A stretch of 5,095 nucleotides of DNA from an uncultured Methylococcaceae bacterium (GTDB taxonomy: Bacteria; Pseudomonadota; Gammaproteobacteria; Methylococcales; Methylomonadaceae): assembly GCA_903903765.1 (NCBI GenBank), contig CAIVAH010000272.1:1-5095 (forward strand), read 5' to 3'. The notes under the pieces are model-generated. The model did not search any database and was not told the origin of the DNA. It saw only the letters and a program-made list of their open reading frames with translations. The translations under genes were made by a program, and so were the position numbers. Positions 1-5,095 of the stretch are shown piece by piece. Each line of letters starts with the position of its first letter. Positions within the stretch are counted from its first letter, which is position 1.

Positions 1-1787
1 AAACGTCTAAGCATTTTAAAGACTTGATTGATGAAAGTGTAGTTTTGGTAGCTAATGCTATAAATAAGTCACATATTGATACTCAGATGCAGTTATCAGC
101 TAGTTTATTTTCACATGCAAGAGAAGGTATCTATGTGACTGATGAAACTGGTTCGATTGTTGACTGTAATGAAGCTTTTTTGAAAATTAGTGGTTATAGT
201 CGAACTGAATTGATAGGCAAGAATCCAAGAATATTTAAATCTGGTGTTCATGATAAAGCTTATTATGAGCAGATGTGGAGATCTTTACTAGAAAAAGGCT
301 TCTGGTCAGGAGAAATCTGGAATAAATACAAAAATAGAGATAATAGTCCTGGATTACATTCTATTACTGCGATTCGGAATCAGCATAATGAATTAGAACG
401 TTTTTTAGTACAGGTGACTGATATCAGTGAATTAAAGCAGCAACAATTAGCCTTAGAGCAATTTGCCTATAACGATGTATTGACAGGATTACCCAATCGC
501 TTGTTATTGATCGATCGTTTAAATCAATCTTTATTAAAAAACCAACGTGATGGGCATAATTTAGCGGTTATATTTATTGATTTGGATGGCTTCAAATTGA
601 TAAATGATAATTATGGGCATGGCGTTGGTGATCAGTTTTTGGTGGCTATGAGTCAACAAATGCAGGCAGTGATCCGTGAAACGGATACTATAGCGAGGAT
701 TGGTGGCGATGAGTTTATTGTGGTTCTAAATTCCTTAGATACCGTCGATTCTTGTAAAAAACCCATTTTAAGTTTATTGAACGCTTGTAATAGAGCTATC
801 GAAATTGGTGGTCATACCTTAAAAGTGTCTGCGAGTTTGGGTATAAGGTTTTACCGTGGTGAATTTGATAATGAATTGCTTGATGCAGAGACCTTGATTC
901 ATCAAGCTGATCAAGCTATGTATGTTGCAAAAAAGTCAGGTAAAAATCGCTACCATCACTACGATAATACAGCGGATCAAGTGATTAACATCCCAGAATC
1001 AACTTTTGATGCTATTCAAAATGGTTTAGCACAAGGCGAGTTTGATTTAAATTATCAACCTAAAGTGAATATGTATAGCGGAGAGTTGTTGGGGGTTGAG
1101 GCTTTGATTTATTGGAATCACCCGCGAGATGGGTGCTTATTGTCCGATGATTTTTTACCCTTGATTGAAAATCACCCTTTGGCGATTGATTTAGGCGAAT
1201 GGCTTATCCAGCAAGTTTTACAACAACAAAGTAAGTGGCAAACTGCAGGGCTTTTTATACCGGTCAGTGTCAATATTAACTCTCGGCATTTTAGTCAGCA
1301 TAACTTTTTTGAGCGGTTAAAAAATGTTCTAGGCTGTTATCCTGAGTATAGAACAGGTGGTTTAGAGTTAGAGGTTTTAGAAGAGACTATTATTGCTGAT
1401 TACGATTATGCACGCAAATTAATGCAGGATTGTCAAAAATTGGGGGTGTCTTTTGCTTTAGATCAATTTGGAATTGGTTGTTCGTCTTTAAACTATTTAA
1501 GGCAGTTGGTGTTTAATACCATCAAAATTGATCGTAGCTTTATTGATGTGATGGATAAAGGTCCTGATAATCATGCTGTTATAAATAGTTTAATCGGCTT
1601 GCTTTCTACCGTTGGTAGTCGCATTATTGCTGAAGGTGTGGAAAAGCTTGAACAAGGTGAAATGCTTTTAAATATGGGCTGTGAGTTAGCGCAAGGCAAT
1701 GCTTTTGGTAAGCCCATGTCTCCTGAGCAATTTTGGATTTGGAGAGGTTTATGGAAGAACCAAGTACAGAAAAATAATGGTGGTTGA
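1..1787 (+). CDS. PAS-GGDEF-EAL cyclic-di-GMP signalling protein (5' partial)
   Basis: Probable bifunctional-type c-di-GMP enzyme: GGDEF domains make c-di-GMP from two GTP and EAL domains hydrolyse it to pGpG. Residues are counted from the TTG at base 24. A PAS sensor domain spans about 27-138 (EGIYVTD, NEAF, ISGYSRTELIG). The GGDEF domain spans about 145-312, with DVLTGLPNR at 151-159, an intact GGDEF active site at 227-231 and an RxxD inhibitory I-site (R218, D221) five residues before it. The EAL domain spans about 325-575: E359-A360-L361, N417, E453, K501, E537 and Q557 are kept, but the usual DDFGTGYSS reads DQFGIGCSS (480-488), so the second Asp is Q481. The frame is open upstream of base 24 to base 3 with no stop. 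The residues before the PAS domain resemble the end of a GAF or linker helix, so I infer that the gene starts outside the window rather than at the TTG. No transmembrane segment is visible in the part present. It converges on bamD. Family assignment is firm; the net activity and the input signal are unknown. Confidence 0.93.
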   Translation, partial: TSKHFKDLIDESVVLVANAINKSHIDTQMQLSASLFSHAREGIYVTDETGSIVDCNEAFLKISGYSRTELIGKNPRIFKSGVHDKAYYEQMWRSLLEKGFWSGEIWNKYKNRDNSPGLHSITAIRNQHNELERFLVQVTDISELKQQQLALEQFAYNDVLTGLPNRLLLIDRLNQSLLKNQRDGHNLAVIFIDLDGFKLINDNYGHGVGDQFLVAMSQQMQAVIRETDTIARIGGDEFIVVLNSLDTVDSCKKPILSLLNACNRAIEIGGHTLKVSASLGIRFYRGEFDNELLDAETLIHQADQAMYVAKKSGKNRYHHYDNTADQVINIPESTFDAIQNGLAQGEFDLNYQPKVNMYSGELLGVEALIYWNHPRDGCLLSDDFLPLIENHPLAIDLGEWLIQQVLQQQSKWQTAGLFIPVSVNINSRHFSQHNFFERLKNVLGCYPEYRTGGLELEVLEETIIADYDYARKLMQDCQKLGVSFALDQFGIGCSSLNYLRQLVFNTIKIDRSFIDVMDKGPDNHAVINSLIGLLSTVGSRIIAEGVEKLEQGEMLLNMGCELAQGNAFGKPMSPEQFWIWRGLWKNQVQKNNGG

Positions 1788-1797
1788 GTTGGCTAAA

Positions 1798-1823
1798 TGA
1801 GGGGCGAATTTAAATGCCCCTCA
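1798..1823. terminator. Hairpin between convergent genes, likely bidirectional terminator
   Basis: TGAGGGGC (1798-1805) pairs perfectly with GCCCCTCA (1816-1823) across a 10-base AT-rich loop. It lies 11 bases after the c-di-GMP gene stop and 26 bases beyond the bamD stop, between two converging genes. The downstream T-tract is weak on both sides (GGTTTGTCATTT on plus, ATTTAGCC on minus), so it is not a textbook intrinsic terminator. It may act as one for both strands or as a 3'-end stabilising hairpin. Confidence 0.6.
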
Positions 1824-1848
1824 AGGTTTGTCATTTACAGTATTTGAA

Positions 1849-2694
1849 TTACTTTTCTAGGCCAATAAAATCCCATACTTTATGAGATAGAGTGGATGTA
1901 GCTTGCTCAAGTATTGGTGGGCCGCTAGGATAGTTTAAATCATAGACGCGTTGAACATCCGCGGCTAATTCGGTTTGATTCAGGTTAGTGTATGCTTCAT
2001 TTAATGCTAATAAGGCATAGGGTATTGCCGGTGTACGTTGATATTTTTCAAGCACAATAGTTGCTCTATTTACAGCAGCAACGTATTCATGACGTCTAAT
2101 ATAATAACGTGAAATATGTACCTCATGCATAGCTAGATTATTTTTTAAAGAAATCATTCGTAGACGGCTGTCGGAAATGTACTTACTATTCGGAAAGCGT
2201 TGGATGAGGTCTTCAAAGTTTTTTATCGCCTCGGCGGCACTACCTGTCTCTCGTTGAGAGGTATCCGTAGGTAAAAAACGATCAACAAAACTAATGCCTC
2301 TGTTGTAGTTAACCAACCCCTTTAAATAGTAAGCATAATCAATAGCTGGGCTACGGGGATTGATCTTAATAAATCTATCTGCTGCAGCGATGGCTGATTC
2401 TGGCTCATTATTTTTAAAGTAAGCATAAGCAATATCTAGTTCTGTTTGAGCAGAATCTTGTCCGAAAGGATATCGAGACTCTAGCGCTTGATATAGTTTT
2501 ATGGCTTTTTCGTAGTTGCTGTTATCGACATTTTTTTTCGCTTCTGCGCGAAATTTGTCTGCTGTCCAGTCTGCATATTCAGCCTCTTCAGACGATTTAG
2601 AGTCACTAGAAAAGAGGTCTTTAAAAGATGAGCATCCGGTTAAAAATAGGCTGAAACAGCCAACAAATAAAATTTTAATTAAAATTAATCGCAT
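1849..2694 (-). CDS. bamD: Outer-membrane assembly lipoprotein BamD
   Basis: Essential lipoprotein of the BAM complex, which inserts beta-barrel proteins into the outer membrane. BamD is anchored on the periplasmic face and contacts BamA and substrate signals. The 281-residue product begins with a lipoprotein signal: a basic n-region, a hydrophobic core and lipobox LTGC, with lipidated C21. Ser22 at position +2 is compatible with outer-membrane sorting. A Ser/acid-rich linker (about 22-42) follows. TPR-like helical repeats fill about 43-255, including ESRYPFG (72-78), the DIAYAYFKN stretch (87-95), INPRSPAIDYAYYLKG (111-126) and the RFPNSKY segment (166-172). These match E. coli BamD (NRYPFG, YAYYKN, PNIDY, YPNSQY) along the length. 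It is longer than the 245-residue E. coli protein because of the linker, the insert around 131-152 and a longer C-terminus. The ATG is chosen because it gives a complete signal peptide; no clear Shine-Dalgarno sequence precedes it. It diverges from rluD, as in E. coli. Confidence 0.95.
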   Translation of the reverse strand: MRLILIKILFVGCFSLFLTGCSSFKDLFSSDSKSSEEAEYADWTADKFRAEAKKNVDNSNYEKAIKLYQALESRYPFGQDSAQTELDIAYAYFKNNEPESAIAAADRFIKINPRSPAIDYAYYLKGLVNYNRGISFVDRFLPTDTSQRETGSAAEAIKNFEDLIQRFPNSKYISDSRLRMISLKNNLAMHEVHISRYYIRRHEYVAAVNRATIVLEKYQRTPAIPYALLALNEAYTNLNQTELAADVQRVYDLNYPSGPPILEQATSTLSHKVWDFIGLEK

Positions 2695-2804
2695 AGTACT
2701 AACGACACGTTGTAATATTAGAGGTTTTCTTGCAGGATAAAGGCGGATTTGCCAATTTAGCTTGTGAGTATAACTTAACTATGGTTTATTCAGAAGAACT
2801 TGTT
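2695..2804. promoter_or_regulatory. Divergent bamD/rluD intergenic region with candidate rluD promoter
   Basis: This 110-base gap must supply promoters for two divergent genes. For rluD, a good -10 candidate is TATAAC (2769-2774). The nearest -35-like element, TTGCCA (2749-2754), is only 14 bases upstream, shorter than the preferred 16-18, so the -35 assignment is weak. Transcription from this -10 would begin near 2781, leaving a leader of about 24 bases before the ATG at 2805. For bamD, a minus-strand -10-like TAATAT (plus-strand ATATTA, 2715-2720) is present, but no convincing -35 was seen. No operator palindrome or riboswitch-like structure was recognised. Confidence 0.4.
2792..2796 (+). 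promoter_or_regulatory. Ribosome binding site supporting the rluD start at 2805
   Basis: AGAAG lies 8 bases before ATG 2805. This spacing is better than for the upstream in-frame ATG at 2781, which has only a weak GTGAG 12 bases away. A TTG at 2730 also has a GAGG 5 bases upstream, but it would add 25 residues that have no counterpart in RluD proteins. Confidence 0.5.
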
Positions 2805-3743
2805 ATGACAAGATTAACAGCAGAAGTTCCCAACGAAATGGCAGGTATGCGCTTGGATCAAGTCCTGGCCGAATTATTTGCAGATTATTCACGCAGTAAA
2901 TTACAAACTTGGGTTAAAGCCGGTCGCGTTAAAGTGAATGGTTTAGTGCTTAAGCCAAAAGATAAATTAGAAGGAGGTGAGGAGATAGAGCTAGATGCGG
3001 AAGCTGAAGTTGTTATTAACTCAGAACCTGAAGAAATACCTTTAGATATTATTTTTGAAGATGAAAGCATCTTAATTATCAATAAACCTGCAGGATTAGT
3101 TGTGCATCCTGCGGTAGGTAATTGGAGTGGCACTTTATTGAATGGTTTACTTAATCATGATGCTAGTTTAGAAACATTACCTCGGGCGGGTATTGTCCAC
3201 CGAATTGATAAAGAAACCAGTGGGATTTTAATGATTGCCAAAACCCTTCAGGCGCATAATAGTTTGACTCAACAATTGCAGGAAAGGAGCATTAATAGGG
3301 AATATTTGGCAATTACGCGGGGTCGTATGACTGCTGGAGGCACTGTTGATGAACCGATTGCGCGTCACCCTACAGAACGTAAAAAATACGCAGTTAGAGA
3401 GTCTGGTAAAGATTCGATTACCCATTATCGAGTAGAAACTAGGTTTACTCGACATACTTTTGTAAGGGTCAAATTAGAAACTGGCCGTACCCATCAAATC
3501 CGAGTGCATATGGCGCATATTCGCTTTCCTTTAGTAGGTGATCAAGTTTATGGTGGGCGTTTTCAGATGCCCGCAGGCTGTAGTGCTGAGTTGGAAAAAG
3601 AATTACGGGGCTTTAAAAGACAAGCTTTACACGCAGCTAAATTAGGTTTATTGCACCCATTAAGCAATGATTATCTTGAATGGATACAACCTTTACCTGA
3701 GGACATGCTGAACTTACTCGTAGCTTTGGAGGCTAATGAATAA
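2805..3743 (+). CDS. rluD: 23S rRNA pseudouridine synthase RluD
   Basis: Converts uridines 1911, 1915 and 1917 (E. coli numbering) in helix 69 of 23S rRNA to pseudouridine; this acts in the cytoplasm during late 50S maturation. From ATG 2805 the product is 312 residues, close to the 326 of E. coli. An S4 RNA-binding domain lies at about 16-63 (RLDQVLAELF, YSRSKLQTWV, GRVKVNG). The RluA-family catalytic domain follows, with IINKPAGLVVHP (91-102) and motif HRIDKETSG (132-140), where D135 is the expected catalytic Asp. MTAGGTVDEPIARHPT (175-190) and the conserved LETGRTHQIRVHMAH (224-238) come next. The VDEPI.RHPT and LVGD.VYGG signatures match RluD better than RluA or RluC. The start is chosen because MTRLTAEVP aligns with the E. 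coli N-terminus and has an AGAAG site. The frame could extend to ATG 2781 or TTG 2730. Its last 8 bases overlap pgeF, suggesting one transcript. Confidence 0.95.
   Translation: MTRLTAEVPNEMAGMRLDQVLAELFADYSRSKLQTWVKAGRVKVNGLVLKPKDKLEGGEEIELDAEAEVVINSEPEEIPLDIIFEDESILIINKPAGLVVHPAVGNWSGTLLNGLLNHDASLETLPRAGIVHRIDKETSGILMIAKTLQAHNSLTQQLQERSINREYLAITRGRMTAGGTVDEPIARHPTERKKYAVRESGKDSITHYRVETRFTRHTFVRVKLETGRTHQIRVHMAHIRFPLVGDQVYGGRFQMPAGCSAELEKELRGFKRQALHAAKLGLLHPLSNDYLEWIQPLPEDMLNLLVALEANE
3728..3732 (+). promoter_or_regulatory. Close-spaced ribosome binding site of pgeF
   Basis: GGAGG sits inside the end of rluD, only 3 bases before ATG 3736, which is tighter than the usual 5-9. Together with the 8-base gene overlap, this points to translation of pgeF being coupled to termination of rluD translation. 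Confidence 0.5.
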
Positions 3744-4497
3744 TCAAGCTAGTTTTATAATTCCAGAGTGGCCTGCACCTTTGAATATAGGCGCGGCTAT
3801 GACTTTGCGAGCGGGTGGGGTGAGCGGTTATCCATATAATAGTCTTAATCCTGCAACGCATGTAGGAGATGATCCGCTTGCCGTTGCCCAAAATAGACAT
3901 ATTATTAATACGCTGTTGGCTTTGCCAAGTTCACCGATATGGTTGGAACAAGTTCATAGTAATTATGTGGTTGAGAGTCTACAGACTCCGGTTTTGCAGC
4001 AGGCTGATGCTAGTTTTACTGGGCAGGTGGGTGTGGTTTGTGCGGTATTGACTGCAGATTGTTTACCTATACTAATATGTTCAGCGGATGGCTTACAGGT
4101 TGCGGCTATTCATGCCGGTTGGAAAGGTTTATTAGCGGGCATCATTACGAATACTTTAATGGCTTTGCAATCGTCTAGTCGGCAATCAATTAAATCAACT
4201 AGCTATTTAGCTTGGATGGGTGCGGCTATTGGGCCTAAGTGTTTTGAAGTGGGTGCAGAGGTTCGAGAAGCTTTTATTAAAAAAAAGTCACTGAATGCTA
4301 GTGCTTTTGAGCAGATTTCTGAAGATAAATGGTTGGTCGATATTTATGAACTGGCACGTATTGAATTAGTTGATTTGAATGTGATTGATGTTTATGGTGG
4401 ATATGGTTGTACTTTCTCTGAGCAGGAGCGCTATTATTCATATCGTAGAGATATACAAACCGGTCGAATGGCATCTTTAATATGGAGAAAGTCATAA
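3736..4497 (+). CDS. pgeF: Peptidoglycan editing factor PgeF (YfiH / multicopper polyphenol oxidase family)
   Basis: Member of the YfiH/YlmD/LACC1 family (DUF152). E. coli PgeF keeps L-serine out of position 1 of the peptidoglycan stem peptide. Family members have also been reported with laccase-like activity and with purine nucleoside phosphorylase or adenosine deaminase activity, so the in vivo reaction here is inferred. The protein has 253 residues (E. coli 243) and is cytosolic, with no signal peptide. The metal-site His-Cys-His set is complete: H74 in WLEQVHS, C109 in LTADCLP and H126 in AIHAGWKG. Other family signatures are TLRAGGVS (23-30), AAIGPKCFEVG.EVREAF (163-180) and the C-terminal YYSYRRDIQTGRMASLIW (233-250). 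The start aligns with the E. coli N-terminus (IIPEWP versus IVPQWP). It lies directly after rluD with an 8-base overlap, the order seen in E. coli, and a metal transporter starts 1 base after its stop. Family identity is certain; the gene name is by orthology and synteny. Confidence 0.93.
   Translation: MNNQASFIIPEWPAPLNIGAAMTLRAGGVSGYPYNSLNPATHVGDDPLAVAQNRHIINTLLALPSSPIWLEQVHSNYVVESLQTPVLQQADASFTGQVGVVCAVLTADCLPILICSADGLQVAAIHAGWKGLLAGIITNTLMALQSSSRQSIKSTSYLAWMGAAIGPKCFEVGAEVREAFIKKKSLNASAFEQISEDKWLVDIYELARIELVDLNVIDVYGGYGCTFSEQERYYSYRRDIQTGRMASLIWRKS
4484..4487 (+). promoter_or_regulatory. Ribosome binding site for the GTG-started ZIP gene
   Basis: GGAG lies inside the last codons of pgeF, 11 bases before GTG 4499. 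The spacing is somewhat long, so initiation may rely partly on ribosomes finishing pgeF. No ATG start is available nearby in this frame; the next alternative is TTG 4508, which would trim the first membrane helix. Confidence 0.4.
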
Positions 4498-4498
4498 A

Positions 4499-5095
4499 GT
4501 GAATTTATTGTTATTAATTATAATTTTTACGGCAGTAGGTGGTGTTTTAAGTGTGTTAGCGGCTGCAGTGTTTTTATTGCTTCGAGAAGAACACCGTATC
4601 GCAGTTTTACCGCACGGTATTAGTTTTGCAATTGGGGCATTATTAGCTGTTGCATTTTGGGGTTTAATCCCAGAAGCATTTGAGTTTGTTAAAGTTGAAG
4701 ATTTTCAGACTTTATCAGGGACAATTTTAGCGGGCATCTTAGGTTTTTTTGTATTAGAGAAATTATTGGTTTGGCGACATTGTCACGCTGGTCATTGCGA
4801 AGCACATGGTGAAGATAGTCATGCTGGGCATGGTCACTCGCATGGTCATGGGGTAAAAAAGTCAGCGGGTGCATTAATTATTTTAGGTGATAGTATCCAT
4901 AATTTTGTAGATGGTATTTTGATTGCTGCGGCATTTTTAACCGATGTGCAATTGGGTATCGTAACGAGTTTAGCGGTGGCTGCGCATGAAATTCCGCAAG
5001 AAGTTGGGGATTTTGCTATTTTATTAGATAGTGGTTATTCACGGGGTAAAGCTCTATTTTATAATGTTTTAGCCAGTTTAACCACTGTATTAGGT
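4499..5095 (+). CDS. ZIP-family (LIV-1-like) divalent metal transporter, 3' partial
   Basis: Predicted inner-membrane transporter that moves Zn2+ or related divalent metals into the cytoplasm. The frame runs from GTG 4499 through 199 codons to the window edge without a stop. Typical bacterial ZIPs are about 250 residues, so the last helices are missing. Hydrophobic segments lie at about 3-28, 36-58, 72-92, 123-147, 151-176 and from 184 on. A His-rich cytosolic-type loop (94-117, nine His and two Cys) separates helices 3 and 4. Helix 4 carries HNFVDG (134-139) and helix 5 carries HEIPQEVGDFAIL (163-175), the paired metal-binding signatures. The latter matches the LIV-1 subgroup HExPHExGD pattern, except that Q167 replaces the second His. 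The gene begins 1 base after the pgeF stop, so co-transcription with rluD-pgeF is likely. The substrate (Zn, Fe, Mn or Co) cannot be told from sequence. Confidence 0.9.
   Translation, partial: MNLLLLIIIFTAVGGVLSVLAAAVFLLLREEHRIAVLPHGISFAIGALLAVAFWGLIPEAFEFVKVEDFQTLSGTILAGILGFFVLEKLLVWRHCHAGHCEAHGEDSHAGHGHSHGHGVKKSAGALIILGDSIHNFVDGILIAAAFLTDVQLGIVTSLAVAAHEIPQEVGDFAILLDSGYSRGKALFYNVLASLTTVLG
4778..4849 (+). other. Histidine-rich metal-binding loop of the ZIP transporter
   Basis: This segment encodes residues 94-117 of the transporter, between predicted helices 3 and 4. It has nine His (94, 96, 99, 103, 108, 111, 113, 115, 117) and two Cys (95, 100), ending in repeated Gly-His units. Such variable loops in ZIP proteins are thought to bind metal for sensing or buffering; that role here is inferred. 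Confidence 0.75.

Noticed and set aside
536..542. In-phase A AAA AAC slippery-like heptamer in the c-di-GMP gene
   Set aside because: Chance occurrence at Lys-Asn codons in AT-rich DNA, with no downstream structure seen and a fully conserved GGDEF domain continuing in frame 0.
2516..2740. Plus-strand open frame of 74 codons across the bamD 5' end
   Set aside because: It lies antisense to the bamD signal peptide and linker, has no recognisable family features and extends across the divergent promoter region; it is a shadow of bamD.
2885..3133. Minus-strand open frame inside rluD (82 codons)
   Set aside because: It is fully antisense to the conserved S4 and catalytic N-terminal coding sequence, with Ser-rich composition arising from the opposite strand; no family match recognised.
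3228..3455. Minus-strand open frame inside rluD (75 codons)
   Set aside because: Antisense to the RluD catalytic domain, with no start context or recognisable domain.
3869..4051. Plus-strand alternate-frame open frame inside pgeF (60 codons)
   Set aside because: It overlaps the conserved PgeF core in another frame; its Trp/Leu/Arg-rich composition is typical of a frame shadow.
4279..4291. Run of eight A with in-phase A AAA AAG (dnaX-type slippery heptamer) in pgeF
   Set aside because: A -1 shift would hit a stop after about four codons, giving a truncated PgeF. No stimulatory Shine-Dalgarno sequence or stem-loop was evident nearby, and such runs are expected by chance in AT-rich Lys codons.
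4298..4495. Minus-strand open frame at the pgeF 3' end (65 codons)
   Set aside because: Antisense to the conserved PgeF C-terminus, with no supporting ribosome site or family features.
4689..4874. Minus-strand His-rich open frame (61 codons)
   Set aside because: Its His/Asp-rich look comes from reading the ZIP His-rich loop in reverse; the plus-strand frame has clear ZIP motifs and continues to the window edge.

Overview
The window looks like a chromosomal, AT-rich (roughly 40% GC by eye, not counted) gammaproteobacterial housekeeping region. The main evidence is a bamD gene diverging from rluD, with pgeF (yfiH) directly after rluD. This is the same arrangement as E. coli yfiO / rluD-yfiH. 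Protein similarity by memory and the low GC would fit a methanotroph-like or other environmental gammaproteobacterium, but that is only a weak guess.

Layout: (1) Bases 1-1787, plus strand: the 3' part of a cyclic-di-GMP signalling gene with PAS, GGDEF and EAL domains. Its reading frame is still open at the left edge, so the true N-terminus is probably outside the window. (2) Bases 1788-1848: a short convergent intergenic gap holding an 8-bp perfect hairpin, probably a shared terminator. (3) Bases 1849-2694, minus strand: the outer-membrane lipoprotein BamD. (4) Bases 2695-2804: a divergent intergenic region that must hold the bamD and rluD promoters. (5) Bases 2805-5095, plus strand: a tightly packed set of rluD, pgeF and a ZIP-family metal transporter. 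rluD and pgeF overlap by 8 bases. pgeF and the transporter are separated by 1 base. The transporter runs off the right edge, and its GTG start and missing stop make it easy to overlook.

How they fit together: BamD (outer-membrane protein assembly), RluD (23S rRNA helix 69 pseudouridylation) and PgeF (peptidoglycan precursor quality control) are core growth functions. In E. coli clpB follows yfiH, whereas here a ZIP divalent-metal transporter takes that position and is probably co-transcribed. The c-di-GMP enzyme is a separate transcription unit. Its GGDEF half looks intact, with an allosteric I-site, while its EAL half carries a substitution at a metal-binding Asp.

No mobile element, CRISPR array, tRNA or rRNA gene, or defence-like system is visible. 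I did not find a convincing undescribed system. The most notable points are the altered EAL motif and the transporter attached to the rluD-pgeF unit.
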